Positions 1 to 9,622 of a stretch of DNA of 64,000 bases are shown piece by piece (within the stretch, counting starts at the first letter, position 1; each line of letters starts with the position of its first letter). Made by a program: the position numbers and the translations under genes. Source of the stretch: Actinomycetota bacterium (GTDB lineage: Bacteria; Actinomycetota; Geothermincolia; Geothermincolales; RBG-13-55-18); assembly GCA_014360685.1 (NCBI GenBank), contig JACIXB010000021.1, positions 248,001 to 312,000 of the forward strand, in the 5' to 3' direction. The notes below the pieces were generated by a model. That model worked only from the letters and a program-made list of their open reading frames with translations. It was not told the DNA's origin and did not search any database.

Positions 1-272
1 AATAACAGCGAGACTATCCACTGCAGCAACGCGATCATGCATATGGCGACCAACGGCGACGCGTCCAGGGCCACCTTCCCGCTCACGGGCACCGCCGGCA
101 ATATCTTCCTCAATGCGGAAAGCACGGGCTCCGTGAGGTCGTAGACGAGCACCGCCAGTGGCCGCAGCCGCCGCGGCCAGCGCACCGGAAGCCAGCTTAT
201 CAGTACCCGGCAAACTATCAACCACATGTAGGCGAAGAGCCCCCACCAAAGGACCTCCCCCAGAAGCCGCAA
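1..272 (-). CDS. YggT family membrane protein (partial, C-terminus off the window)
   Basis: Reading the minus strand from a TTG at 272 gives about 90 residues of a YggT/YlmG-type protein: a first hydrophobic helix, then the conserved stretch RVLISWLP, the loop motif YDLTEPVL with LRKILP, and LDASPLVA leading into a second helix that runs off the edge. The family is a small integral membrane protein linked to division and envelope organisation. A Shine-Dalgarno sequence GGAGGT sits 5 bases before the TTG, and the proC stop codon lies 1 base upstream, so the two are translationally coupled. No ATG in frame fits better. The family call is firm; its exact job is not known. Confidence 0.8.
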   Translation of the reverse strand, partial: MRLLGEVLWWGLFAYMWLIVCRVLISWLPVRWPRRLRPLAVLVYDLTEPVLSALRKILPAVPVSGKVALDASPLVAICMIALLQWIVSLL

Positions 273-273
273 T

Positions 274-1071
274 TCATACCTCCCTGGCCCGGCGGAAGGC
301 CGCCTCCGCCGCCTTAAAGAAGGCCGCCCTCACCCCGCCTTCCTCCAGGGCCTCCAAGGCCATGATGGTGGAGCCCCCGGGAGAGGCCACCATGTCCTTC
401 AACCTGGAAGGCCCGTAATCGAAGAGGCGTAGCATCTGGGCGGCGCCCAGCATGGTTCCCGCCACCAGCTTGAGGGCCAGCTCCCGGTCCAGGCCCAGCT
501 TCACCCCGGCATCGGCAAGGGCCTCGGCGACGAGGTAGAAGTAGGCCGGTCCACACCCGGAGATGGCCATGGCTGCGTCCTGGTAGGACTCGTCCACCCG
601 GTAGACGTCTCCCATGCGCCCGAAGATCTCCTCCACCCGTTCCAGATCCTCCTCCCGGACGTGTTTTCCCGGGCTGATAACCGAAACCGCCGCTCCGGCC
701 ATGGCCGGGTTGTTGGGCATCACCCGCACCACAGCGACGCCTTCCGGGATTCTTTCCTCGATATACCGCGTGGTCTTGCCCATGGCGATGGAGACCAGCA
801 ACTGGCCGGCGTGCAAGGTTCCTCTTATCTCCTCCAGCACCCCGTCGAGCTGCTGGGGCTTGACCGCCAGGACCAGCGTATCCGAGCCGGACGCCGCCTC
901 GCGGTTATCGGTGGTGACCTTCACCCCGTGCTCCGCCCTGAGCTGCTCCAGTCGAACCCTATCCACGTCGGATACCAGGATTTCCTCACCCCGGCACCAT
1001 CCCGAGCCTATGAGCCTGGAGAGCATGGCCCCGGCCATCCTTCCTCCACCGATAAAAGCTATCCCGGTCAT
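274..1071 (-). CDS. proC: pyrroline-5-carboxylate reductase
   Basis: This enzyme makes proline from pyrroline-5-carboxylate with NAD(P)H in the cytosol. The 265-residue product has the Rossmann motif FIGGGRMA at residues 6-13, the MPNNPA segment near 115-120, CGPAYFY near 172 and the family signature SPGGSTI near 228. I chose the ATG at 1071 because the protein then begins right before the nucleotide-binding strand and has the usual family length; the reading frame stays open upstream to 1167, and an ATG at 1086 is also possible. It lies between sepF and yggT, the usual place of proC in ylm clusters. A gap of 99 bases separates it from sepF. Confidence 0.95.
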   Translation of the reverse strand: MTGIAFIGGGRMAGAMLSRLIGSGWCRGEEILVSDVDRVRLEQLRAEHGVKVTTDNREAASGSDTLVLAVKPQQLDGVLEEIRGTLHAGQLLVSIAMGKTTRYIEERIPEGVAVVRVMPNNPAMAGAAVSVISPGKHVREEDLERVEEIFGRMGDVYRVDESYQDAAMAISGCGPAYFYLVAEALADAGVKLGLDRELALKLVAGTMLGAAQMLRLFDYGPSRLKDMVASPGGSTIMALEALEEGGVRAAFFKAAEAAFRRAREV

Positions 1072-1170
1072 GACGGCCTCACCCATCGATAGGCTTGTAC
1101 ACGGACACGAATAAGAATACCTCTTTCCGCCGCTCCCGGTTGAAAGCCCCAACCCCTCCCGGGGCAAACT

Positions 1171-1617
1171 TCAGAACTGGTTGAAGAAACCCCTTTCCCG
1201 GAGCCAGCGCTTATCCTCGGCGGAGACCTCCACGTTGTGCGGGGTGAGGAGGAACACCCGGTCGGCCACCCGTTGGATGCCCCCGTCCAGGCCGTAGGTC
1301 AGTCCGCTGGCGAAGTCTATGAGTCTCTTGGCCAATTCGGGGTCCGCCTGTTGCAGGTTGATGATCACCGGGATGTCCGCCTTGAACTTCTGGCCGATCT
1401 GCTCGGCGTCGTTGAAGGATTTCGGTTCCACCATGTGTACCCTCACCTGCCGGCTGGAAACCGGCTGCAACGACGATACCTTGGCCTCCTCGCGGTGGGC
1501 GCGCCGTGCGGGAGGGGCTTCCGGAACCTCGGCTTCCTCGTATTCCATGAGCTCCTCGAACTCGTCGTCCTCCACCAACCCCAGGTAGATCAGGGCTTTG
1601 CGAAAGAATCCAGCCAT
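1171..1617 (-). CDS. sepF: cell division protein SepF
   Basis: SepF anchors and bundles FtsZ at the division site. The 148-residue product shows the family plan: an N-terminal amphipathic membrane-binding helix (MAGFFRKALIYLGLVED), an acidic linker rich in Glu at about 18-45, and the C-terminal domain from about residue 60 with SFNDAEQIGQKFKADIPVI and a glycine-rich turn GLDGGIQRV. The ATG is preceded by GGGAGGT 6 bases away. It sits 21 bases after yggS, the standard ylmE-ylmF order. SepF is the main FtsZ membrane anchor in actinobacteria and in many lineages without FtsA; ftsA and ftsZ are not in this window. Confidence 0.95.
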   Translation of the reverse strand: MAGFFRKALIYLGLVEDDEFEELMEYEEAEVPEAPPARRAHREEAKVSSLQPVSSRQVRVHMVEPKSFNDAEQIGQKFKADIPVIINLQQADPELAKRLIDFASGLTYGLDGGIQRVADRVFLLTPHNVEVSAEDKRWLRERGFFNQF

Positions 1618-1638
1618 GGCATACCTCCCAAGATGATT

Positions 1639-2316
1639 TTAACCCGAGAAGACGGCCGTGCCCACCCGTACCAGGTCAGCTCCTTCCTCCACCGCGACCT
1701 CGTAATCCTGGGTCATGCCCATGCTCAGGCTATCCAGCGCTGCTTCCGGGAAGACCCTCTTTATGTCGTCCCTCAGTTCCCGCAGGCGCCGAAAATAGGG
1801 CCGTGCCTCTTCTCCCGCCGCCCAGGCGGGAGCCATGGTCATCAGGCCCCTGACCCTCAACCCGGGCAGCTCGAGCATCTTTTCAACAAGCTCCTCCGCC
1901 TCCTCGGGGGCCACGCCGAACTTGTTGGCCTCGCCGGAGACGTTGACCTCCAGGAGGACCTCCTGCACCGTGCCCATCCGGCAGGCCCGGGAAGAAACGG
2001 CCTCCGCCAGCCGCAGGCTGTCTATGGAGTGGATCAGCCTTACCTTTCCCACCACCATATTAACCTTGTTGGTCTGGAGATGGCCAATGAAATGCCATTC
2101 TACGTCCTCCGGGAGCGCGGGCATCTTTTGCCGCAGTTCCTGGGCCCGGTTCTCCCCCAGGACCCTATGTCCCGCCGCTAGGACCTCCTCTATCTCCTCC
2201 ACCGTCCTGCCCTTGCTCACCACCACCAGTTGCACCCCGGCGGGATCCCTTCCCGCCCTCCAGGCGGCCATGGCGATACGTTCTTTCACCCTTCGGAGGT
2301 TGTCGCCGATGGTCAT
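1639..2316 (-). CDS. yggS: YggS/YlmE-type PLP homeostasis protein
   Basis: The family is a single-domain alanine-racemase-like barrel that binds pyridoxal phosphate and keeps its level balanced; it has no established enzymatic reaction. The 225-residue product carries the PLP lysine in VVVSKG (K35), then GENRAQEL near 54 and WHFIGHLQ near 73, all family hallmarks, and ends with a phosphate-binding loop RVGTAVFSG. Length matches the family. It is the ylmE member of the division-associated ylm cluster and lies 27 bases downstream of the MgtC-type gene. A role in amino-acid or cofactor balance is inferred from homologues. Confidence 0.93.
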   Translation of the reverse strand: MTIGDNLRRVKERIAMAAWRAGRDPAGVQLVVVSKGRTVEEIEEVLAAGHRVLGENRAQELRQKMPALPEDVEWHFIGHLQTNKVNMVVGKVRLIHSIDSLRLAEAVSSRACRMGTVQEVLLEVNVSGEANKFGVAPEEAEELVEKMLELPGLRVRGLMTMAPAWAAGEEARPYFRRLRELRDDIKRVFPEAALDSLSMGMTQDYEVAVEEGADLVRVGTAVFSG

Positions 2317-2343
2317 CGGCCTCGCCTCCTCAGCCCAAGACCA

Positions 2344-3003
2344 TCATTCCTCGAAGCCCACCCAGGTCACGCCGGGAAGGGCACTCAAGTCCTCCACCAC
2401 TTTAAGGAGGTCCAATTTCCCGGACACGGTGGCCCTGAGAAGGAGCACGCATTCCCCTTGGCCCCCCTTGCAGCTCTCCATGCGCAAAAGAACGTGGGGG
2501 ATGCGATACCCGTCCAGGACGCCCTGGACCTCCCTTACCAGCTCTTCCCTGGGCAAGGAGCGCACGGTGAAGTAAAGCCTTCTCCTCTGGAAGCGGGATA
2601 TCACCCGCGTCTCCACCCAGGGAAGGGCCACGAGAACCAGCAATATTATCCCCGTGCAATATGCGGCGGTGAGGAAATAACCGGCGCCGGAAGCCATCCC
2701 CACCGCCGCCGTGGCCCACATGGTCGCCGCCGTGGTTATGCCCACCACGTGGGTTCCCCCATAGATGACGATCACCCCGGCGCCCAGGAAACCGATCCCC
2801 ACCACTATCTGCGCGGCCACCCGCGCGGGGTCGGACTCCGGGAAAGCCGTCAGCGAGAGAACGGTGAACAGGGCGGCTCCCAGGGAGACCAGGATATAGG
2901 TGCGGAAACCCGCGGGGCGGTCCCCCCTTTCTCTCTCCATGCCGATCAGACCCCCGCAGGCGGCGGCCATGATAAGGCGCAGCAAAATGTCCGTTTCCCT
3001 CAA
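2344..3003 (-). CDS. MgtC/SapB family membrane protein
   Basis: The 219-residue product starts with the MgtC/SapB membrane domain: GGLIGMERE with DRPAGFRT near residues 18-35, then VGIGFLGAGVI near 70 and TTAATMWATAAVGM near 92, in about four or five transmembrane helices over residues 5-130. The last 80 residues form a soluble ACT-like tail. MgtC proteins are tied to magnesium limitation and to control of the F-type ATPase in pathogens; many environmental members have no known role. The start is a TTG at 3003, 10 bases after the acylphosphatase stop. It interrupts the ylm cluster between pgeF and yggS. Confidence 0.85.
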   Translation of the reverse strand: MRETDILLRLIMAAACGGLIGMERERGDRPAGFRTYILVSLGAALFTVLSLTAFPESDPARVAAQIVVGIGFLGAGVIVIYGGTHVVGITTAATMWATAAVGMASGAGYFLTAAYCTGIILLVLVALPWVETRVISRFQRRRLYFTVRSLPREELVREVQGVLDGYRIPHVLLRMESCKGGQGECVLLLRATVSGKLDLLKVVEDLSALPGVTWVGFEE

Positions 3004-3013
3004 ACCCTCGACC

Positions 3014-3298
3014 TCATCGTCCGTAGGCGATGCGGAAGTCGTCGAACTCCCCCCGGTATTCCTCCCAGGCCACTTCCACGTCCGTCACCCGGGAAGATGG
3101 GGAACCCTTCCAGCACCATTCGATCATCTTCCGCACCGCTTCTTCCTCTCCCTCGAAGACGGCTTCCACCCGGCCGTCGCGGTTGTTGCGCACCCATCCC
3201 TTTACCCCCAGCCTGCGCGCCGCGTCCTGGGCATAGGATCGGTAATATACCCCCTGCACCCGGCCGCTTACCCACACATGGGCCCTGGTCTTCGCCAT
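3014..3298 (-). CDS. acyP: acylphosphatase
   Basis: This small cytosolic enzyme hydrolyses acyl phosphates such as carbamoyl phosphate. The 94 residues match the family length. The phosphate-binding loop SGRVQGVYYR spans residues 11-20, with catalytic Arg20, and the second active-site residue Asn38 is in GWVRNN. The ATG at 3298 fits the normal family N-terminus. It is followed after 10 bases by the MgtC-type gene, so the two are probably cotranscribed. The 117 bases between it and pgeF contain no gene that I can recognise. Confidence 0.93.
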   Translation of the reverse strand: MAKTRAHVWVSGRVQGVYYRSYAQDAARRLGVKGWVRNNRDGRVEAVFEGEEEAVRKMIEWCWKGSPSSRVTDVEVAWEEYRGEFDDFRIAYGR

Positions 3299-3415
3299 GC
3301 TCCATCCCCTGCCTCCGTCACGTCCTTAGAAAAGCAGAATATGGCCTCCTCCGCCGACCGGGAGCACCAAATCGCCCAGCGAAGGACGAAGCCCTTTCTG
3401 CCTTTCCTTTTCCCT

Positions 3416-4222
3416 TCAACCTTTCGCCGTGGATAACATGACCAAGGCTCCCTGCCTGCCGGTTTTCCCTTCCCTTCGGAAGGAGAAGTAATCCTCGTCG
3501 CAGCAGGTACATCCGCCGACGCGGCATATATTCTCCTCCCTCAGACCGGCTCGAACCAGGTTTATGCGGTTGGCCCTGAAGAGGTCCAGGCGGAAGCCTC
3601 CTTCTTCCTCGACCACTCCGCTCTTCCACCCGTATTTTTCGACGAAGAGGCGGGCTCTGCCTTCATCCACGCGGTAACAGCAGGGCCCGATGGCCGGACC
3701 CATGACCGCTCGAACTTCCTCGGGAAGAACCCCCAGGGAGCGCAGCCTCCGGAGGGCTTCCCCGGCTATATCGTGGAGGGTCCCCCTCCACCCGGCGTGG
3801 AGCATGGCCACCCCCCGCGGCTCGGGGAACCCCAGCGCCAGGGGCACGCAGTCCGCGGTCAGCGCGGCCAGGACCAGTCCCGGATGGGTGGTGAACAGGC
3901 CGTCGGCCGCCGGCACCACCCTTTCCCGCCGCCCGCCTCCCTCCCGCACCCGGCATACCCGGGTTCCGTGGACCTGGCGCATGAAGACCAGCCTGTGCAG
4001 CTCCACCCCAAGTCTTTCCGCCACCCGGGCGCGGTTCCGGAGGACGTTCTCCGGCCTGTCGCCGCCGGCCGCCGAAAGGTTAAGGGAGGCGAAGGGAGGA
4101 GGGCTGACCCCTCCCCAGCGACGGGTGAAATAAAGGGCCATGCCCTCTCCCAGAAGGCGGCCCGCTTCCAGCCATTCCGCGTTACCTTCCCGTATTCGCT
4201 TCCTCTCCGTTCTCCCCACCAT
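3416..4222 (-). CDS. pgeF: YlmD/PgeF-type multicopper polyphenol oxidase fold protein (purine nucleoside phosphorylase family)
   Basis: The family (YfiH, DUF152) has been linked to removal of misplaced amino acids in peptidoglycan, and to purine nucleoside phosphorylase or adenosine deaminase activity. The 268 residues contain the conserved metal-site segments MRQVHGT, ALTADCVPL, MLHAGWRGT and GPCCYRVDEG in order. The reading frame begins at an ATG at 4222 inside the end of the CBS-domain gene (41 bases of overlap); a second ATG at 4141, with GGGAG six bases before it, would remove 27 residues and also fits, because the conserved fold begins at ALYFTRRWGG. It is the first ylm gene of the cluster. 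Confidence 0.9.
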   Translation of the reverse strand: MVGRTERKRIREGNAEWLEAGRLLGEGMALYFTRRWGGVSPPPFASLNLSAAGGDRPENVLRNRARVAERLGVELHRLVFMRQVHGTRVCRVREGGGRRERVVPAADGLFTTHPGLVLAALTADCVPLALGFPEPRGVAMLHAGWRGTLHDIAGEALRRLRSLGVLPEEVRAVMGPAIGPCCYRVDEGRARLFVEKYGWKSGVVEEEGGFRLDLFRANRINLVRAGLREENICRVGGCTCCDEDYFSFRREGKTGRQGALVMLSTAKG

Positions 4223-5513
4223 CCAGCACCTCGAGGAGAACCTTGGCTATGCGCCTTCCCACCACCTTCTGTGCGGTCAGTCGCAGGTTCTCGAACTCCA
4301 CCGATTCTCCCTGCTTGGGAATCTTTCCCATGAGGTTATACATCAACCCTCCCAGCGTGTCCCACTCATGGGCCGGCAGCTTGGTTCCCAGCATCTCGTT
4401 GAGGTCGTCTATGGAGATGCGGGCATCGAATGTGTACCGCCCGTCCCCCAGGCTCTCGTAGAGCTCCCGCGCGCTGTCGTACTCGTCGAAGATCTCCCCC
4501 ACGATCTCCTCCAGGAGGTCCTCGATGGTCACCAGCCCCGAGGTGCCCCCGTACTCGTCGAGGACGATGGCCATGTGGATGGTGAGAGCCCGCATCTCGT
4601 TGAGCAGTTCGCTCACCCGCTTGGTCTCGGGCACGAAGTAGGCCTCTCGGAGGAAGTCCTTGGGACGGGCGTCGCTCTCCCCCCGCTTCAGGTAAGGCAG
4701 GAGGTCCTTGGCGTAGAGAACCCCCACGATGTGGTCGAAGTCGCGGCGGTAAACGGGGATGCGCGAGAAACCGGAGCTCATGATCACATCCAGGGCCTCC
4801 TCCATGCTCGCCCCTTCCTCCAGCATGACCATGTCCGTGCGGGGGATCATCACCTCCCTCACCAGGGTGTCCCCGAACTCGAAAATGGAGTGGATGAGCT
4901 TCTTCTCCTCCTCCTCGATGACCGCCTGTTCCTCCGCCGCGGTTACCAGGGCTTTTATGTCCCCCTCGGTCACGAAGGGCCCTTCCTTGATCGTCTTGCC
5001 GCCGAAGAGGCGGATCAGCCCGTTGGAGAGGATGATCAGCACCCTCACCAGGGGGTAGAAAACGGCGGACAGCGCCCTGACCGCCGGCGCGACCATGAAG
5101 GCGGTGCTCTCCGGGTGGTTGGTGGCGTAGGTCTTGGGAGCCATCTCGGAGAAGATGAAGATGAGGAAGGTCATGACCCCGGTGGCGACGGCCGTGGGGC
5201 CTGGAAGGCCCAGATCCAGGGCCAGCCCGGTGGCGACGGCCGAGGCCCCCACCTGCACCAGCAGGGTGAGCATGAGGATGGTGGAGAGGAAGCGGCTGGG
5301 ATGCTCCAGCAGCTTCTCCAGGCGCTCCGCCCTCCGGTCCCCTTCCTCCCGCCGGGAGCGCACCCGGTACCGGTTCACGCTGACCAGCGATATCTCGGCC
5401 ATGGCCAAGAATGCCGCCGCCAAGAGAAGGCCCACCAGCGCCGCCACCCTCCAAGCGACCGCTCCTCCGGACAGGTCAGCGGCGACGAGATGTTGGGGGG
5501 CGGGCGGGATCAC
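4182..5513 (-). CDS. CNNM/CorC family transporter-associated protein with CBS pair
   Basis: The 443-residue protein has the DUF21/CNNM membrane domain at about 20-190 (first helix near 24-44, AEISLVSV, FSEMAPKTYA near 122), two CBS domains at about 210-340 (VMIPRTDMVM, SRIPVYRRDFDHIVGVLYAKDL and VLDEYGGTSGLVTIEDLLEEIVGEI) and a C-terminal CorC/HlyC domain at about 350-435. Such proteins are linked to magnesium efflux. The old haemolysin name is not informative. It starts with a GTG whose GTGA overlaps the ybeY stop, so it is translationally coupled to ybeY, the common ybeY-corC pairing. Specific ion and direction cannot be read from the sequence. Confidence 0.9.
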   Translation of the reverse strand: MIPPAPQHLVAADLSGGAVAWRVAALVGLLLAAAFLAMAEISLVSVNRYRVRSRREEGDRRAERLEKLLEHPSRFLSTILMLTLLVQVGASAVATGLALDLGLPGPTAVATGVMTFLIFIFSEMAPKTYATNHPESTAFMVAPAVRALSAVFYPLVRVLIILSNGLIRLFGGKTIKEGPFVTEGDIKALVTAAEEQAVIEEEEKKLIHSIFEFGDTLVREVMIPRTDMVMLEEGASMEEALDVIMSSGFSRIPVYRRDFDHIVGVLYAKDLLPYLKRGESDARPKDFLREAYFVPETKRVSELLNEMRALTIHMAIVLDEYGGTSGLVTIEDLLEEIVGEIFDEYDSARELYESLGDGRYTFDARISIDDLNEMLGTKLPAHEWDTLGGLMYNLMGKIPKQGESVEFENLRLTAQKVVGRRIAKVLLEVLDGGENGEEANTGR

Positions 5514-5944
5514 CTTCCGTCCTCTCCCTTCAATCCCAGGATCTCCCGCGCCCTGCGGTCCATGAGAATCGCCCCTTCCTCGGTCCGGTCATCGTAACCC
5601 AGCAGGTGGAGCACGCCGTGCACGGCCACCAGCTCCAGCTCCCTTCCCTCCTCCACCCCGTACCGCCCACGGTGGCGCCGAACGTAGGCCGGGCATATGA
5701 GGACATCTCCCAGGAGTATCGAGTTCCCATCGTTCTCCCCCAGGGGAAAGGCCAGTACGTCGGTCGGCCCCTCCCTCTGTAGATATCTTCGATTGTAATC
5801 GGCCATCTCCCTCTCGGTGAGGGCGGTCAGGGACACCACGCATCTTCCCTCCACTCCCTCTGAACGCAAGGCCCTGAGGCAGGCCCGGCGCAGGGCTTCC
5901 CGGTCGAAGAAAGAGCGGCAGCGGCGGTTTACCAGGACCCGCAT
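5510..5944 (-). CDS. ybeY: endoribonuclease YbeY, rRNA maturation factor
   Basis: YbeY is a zinc-dependent endoribonuclease that helps mature 16S rRNA and takes part in ribosome quality control. The 144-residue product has the family core with TDVLAFPL near 61 and HGVLHLLGYDD at 109-119. Two zinc ligands, His109 and His113, are present. The third ligand, which in E. coli YbeY is the His directly after GYD, is here Asp119. An Asp could still hold zinc, so the enzyme may be active, but this is a departure from the usual motif. The gene starts directly after the pgpH stop and overlaps the next gene by 4 bases. Confidence 0.92.
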   Translation of the reverse strand: MRVLVNRRCRSFFDREALRRACLRALRSEGVEGRCVVSLTALTEREMADYNRRYLQREGPTDVLAFPLGENDGNSILLGDVLICPAYVRRHRGRYGVEEGRELELVAVHGVLHLLGYDDRTEEGAILMDRRAREILGLKGEDGR

Positions 5945-8044
5945 TCAGGCCCCCTTCTCCTTGACCAGCGAGGGGTATTCCACGCGCACGTGGTACATGC
6001 CGCACAGCACACGCGTGAACTCCCTGGTTATCCTCTCCAGGTCGGCCAGGGTCAGCCCGGATTCGTCCAGTTGCCCGTCCTCCAGTCTCTCCCGGATCAT
6101 GTTGCGCACCAGTTGTTCCAGCTGCACCGGCGTCGGCCGGTCCAGAGCCTTAGCCGCCGCCTCCACGGAGTCGGCGAGCATGACCACCGCCGCCTCCTTG
6201 GTCTGCGGCTTGCGCCCGGGGTAGCGGAAACGGCTTTCGGCCACCTTCTCCGAGGGGCCTGTGTCCTTCAACGCTTGGGCATAGAAATAGCGCACCAGGG
6301 ACGTTCCGTGGTGCTGGCGGATGATCTCCACCACCTCGGGCGGCAGCCGGTATTCCCTGGCCAGTTCCACTCCCTCCTTCACGTGGGCGGTGATCACCAG
6401 AGCGCTCAGGTTGGGCTTCAACCCGTCGTGACCGTTGAACCCTTCCGGCTGGTTTTCCACGAAGAAGGTAGGCCTCTTCACCTTGCCCACGTCGTGATAA
6501 TAGGAGGCGACCCTGGTGAGGATGGGGTCGGCCCCTATGGCCTGCGCGGCCGCTTCTGCCAGGTTTCCCACCACGATGCTGTGGCTGTAGGTCCCCGGAG
6601 CCTTGCTCACCAGGAGCTTCATCAGCGGATGGTCCGGAGAGGCCAGTTCCAGCATGTGCATGGGGGTGATGATCCCGGATATCCTCTCCATCACCGGGAT
6701 GGCCCCCAGGGTGAGAAGCACGCACAGGACCCCGTTGCCCAAGCCGATGGCACCGGAGAGGAAAACCAGGCGCAATTCCTTGAAGAGGGAAGCGGTAAGC
6801 ATGGCATCCAGGGCCAGGAAGGCGGATACCCCCGCGCCCGCCTTGAGCAGGGTGTCCCTCTTCCTCAGCCGGTCGATGGCCAGGGCGCCGGCCACCCCGG
6901 AGAGCAGGACGAACATCGTCAGGGGGAAGTTCCCCTTGAGCAGGACACCTCCCACGATACCTGCGGTCAGCCCCAAGAACAGCGCCGTCAAGCCGTCCAT
7001 CATCGCCGCCAGGGTCAAACCCACCAGGGCGGAGGGCGACAGGTATCCCCACAGGGGGTTCTGGTCGGCCAGGAGGGCGAAAAGCCGCGTTAGGAACACG
7101 TAGACCAGGAAAAGCAGGCATAGGGCGGCCACGTACCTCCACTCCCCCGCCACCCCCTTTCGATAGCGGAGGAAAAAGAAGACCGCACCCAGGTATACGA
7201 GGACGGCGATGAGCGCCACCCCCGCAACCTGCTGATAGCTCCCCATGGGCGACAGGGCCCCCACCTCCTGGAGAGAGGCCAGGATGAGGGGGGTGATGAT
7301 CTCTCCCTTGCCCACTATCTTCTGCCCGGCCACGTAGCGGGCATAAACCGGCGACACCGCCCGGGCGGCTTCCTCCATGTCCCGGTTCACCGCTTCCGCC
7401 GAATATGCGGTGTTGACGACTATGAAAGCGGAGGCGATCTCGGCCGCCGCCCTGCGGAAATCCTCCACCAGCGACAGGCTCATGGCCTTCTCCGCGGCCT
7501 CCTTCTTCACCTCCTCCAGGTTGTCGTAGGAGACCGGGTGGGACATGGCCTGGGTGACCAGCCGGGAAACCGAAGTGTAGAGCAGCCTCACATCCTCCGG
7601 CGAGGAGCCCAGGAGCAACTTCAGGGTGCCCTCGCTTATCCCGCTCTCGAAATCTTGTCGCAGGGAGGATATCTTGGCCTCCTCCGGCATATCCTCGCCG
7701 CTCAGCACCTCCACCCTGGAGAAGAAGTCCTCCAGGCGCGAGAGGGTCCTTTCGAGTGCATCCCGGCTGACGAAGATATCCTGCACCCTTCGCCTCTCTT
7801 GCTCGCGCAGGATCTCGGTGGCTTCCTCGTCCAGGACCTGGAAATCCCTTGGAGAGATGATGGTCTCCGTGCTTGGCTTACCCACCTCGAAACGCGCCGG
7901 CCTGGGCAGGTACTCGAGGACCACCACGACCAGGAGGACTAAAAGCGCGGCGAGGGAGATCAGAAGCGACCTGACCTTTCCCGAGGCGGGAAATCCCCGA
8001 TGCCGTCCCTTGGGGGACCGTCTTGAACCTTCCCTGTCTTCCAT
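5945..8044 (-). CDS. pgpH: PgpH-type 7TM-HD phosphodiesterase (probable cyclic-di-AMP hydrolase)
   Basis: PgpH proteins hydrolyse cyclic di-AMP at the membrane. The 699 residues show the full family plan: one N-terminal helix (about 27-45), an extracytoplasmic 7TMR-HDED domain (about 50-290, with FEVGKPSTETIISPRDF and a coiled region), seven transmembrane helices (about 290-470) and a cytoplasmic HD domain with SYYHDVGKVKRP (His near 517, Asp near 518) and GFNGHD. The order phoH-pgpH-ybeY is conserved in many Gram-positive bacteria. SD AAAGGAG lies just before the ATG. No cyclic di-AMP synthase is in the window. Confidence 0.92.
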   Translation of the reverse strand: MEDREGSRRSPKGRHRGFPASGKVRSLLISLAALLVLLVVVVLEYLPRPARFEVGKPSTETIISPRDFQVLDEEATEILREQERRRVQDIFVSRDALERTLSRLEDFFSRVEVLSGEDMPEEAKISSLRQDFESGISEGTLKLLLGSSPEDVRLLYTSVSRLVTQAMSHPVSYDNLEEVKKEAAEKAMSLSLVEDFRRAAAEIASAFIVVNTAYSAEAVNRDMEEAARAVSPVYARYVAGQKIVGKGEIITPLILASLQEVGALSPMGSYQQVAGVALIAVLVYLGAVFFFLRYRKGVAGEWRYVAALCLLFLVYVFLTRLFALLADQNPLWGYLSPSALVGLTLAAMMDGLTALFLGLTAGIVGGVLLKGNFPLTMFVLLSGVAGALAIDRLRKRDTLLKAGAGVSAFLALDAMLTASLFKELRLVFLSGAIGLGNGVLCVLLTLGAIPVMERISGIITPMHMLELASPDHPLMKLLVSKAPGTYSHSIVVGNLAEAAAQAIGADPILTRVASYYHDVGKVKRPTFFVENQPEGFNGHDGLKPNLSALVITAHVKEGVELAREYRLPPEVVEIIRQHHGTSLVRYFYAQALKDTGPSEKVAESRFRYPGRKPQTKEAAVVMLADSVEAAAKALDRPTPVQLEQLVRNMIRERLEDGQLDESGLTLADLERITREFTRVLCGMYHVRVEYPSLVKEKGA

Positions 8045-8061
8045 GGCTCCTTTCCGACTAT

Positions 8062-8067
8062 ATTATA
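8062..8067 (-). promoter_or_regulatory. candidate -10 element before pgpH
   Basis: The 94-base gap between phoH and pgpH holds a perfect TATAAT on the minus strand. Transcription would start about 11 bases before the pgpH ATG, so the leader would hold little beyond the ribosome site. No good -35 is visible 16-18 bases upstream. It may be an internal promoter for pgpH and the genes after it. Confidence 0.35.
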
Positions 8068-8138
8068 CAACAGCCGCCTCCCGGAAAAATCGCGTTTGAT
8101 CCCAGGTTTTTCCTGCGGGGCTTTACCGGAGCCGGTCA

Positions 8139-9155
<1,017 letters not shown>

Positions 9156-9176
9156 GTAACCCTCTACCTCCTCGGC

Positions 9177-9521
9177 TCATCCCGGGGGCCAGAGCATCTG
9201 CCTTCCTCCCAGGACGTGGAAGTGGAGGTGGAAGACGCTCTGCCCTGCGCCCCTCTCCACGTTGGTGAGGATACGCACGCCCGTCCCGGCTATGCCTTCA
9301 TCCTCGGACACCTTGCGGATGACCTTGAAGAGGTGCAGCAGGAGGTCTCCGTCTTCCCCCTCCAGGTCGAAGGCCGAGCGCAGGTGCTTACGGGGAATCA
9401 CCAGCACGTGTACCGGCGCCTGGGGGTTGATGTCTCGGAAGGCCACCACCCTCTCGTCGGAATGGACGATGTCCGCGTCCATCTCGCCCGCGGCTATGCG
9501 GCAGAAAATGCAGTCCTCCAT
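9177..9521 (-). CDS. HIT family nucleotide-binding hydrolase (HinT-like)
   Basis: HIT proteins of this branch split nucleoside phosphoramidates and related purine nucleotides. The 114 residues begin MEDCIFCRIAAGE, typical of HinT, and carry the histidine triad HLHFHVLGG near the C-terminus. The ATG at 9521 has GGGAGG 5 bases upstream; a GTG two codons earlier is less likely. The gene lies 21 bases before phoH. A second, different HIT protein is encoded at 58590-59099, so the two should not be confused. Confidence 0.93.
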   Translation of the reverse strand: MEDCIFCRIAAGEMDADIVHSDERVVAFRDINPQAPVHVLVIPRKHLRSAFDLEGEDGDLLLHLFKVIRKVSEDEGIAGTGVRILTNVERGAGQSVFHLHFHVLGGRQMLWPPG

Positions 9522-9622
9522 CTCCACCTCCCGTTGCCTTTCCGCGCTTCCCGTTTCACGAGTTCCGAAGCCGCCGGGCTTCCCGCCCGGCCGTGGTTCC
9601 CTGGTCCCCGTTCACTGTTCTC

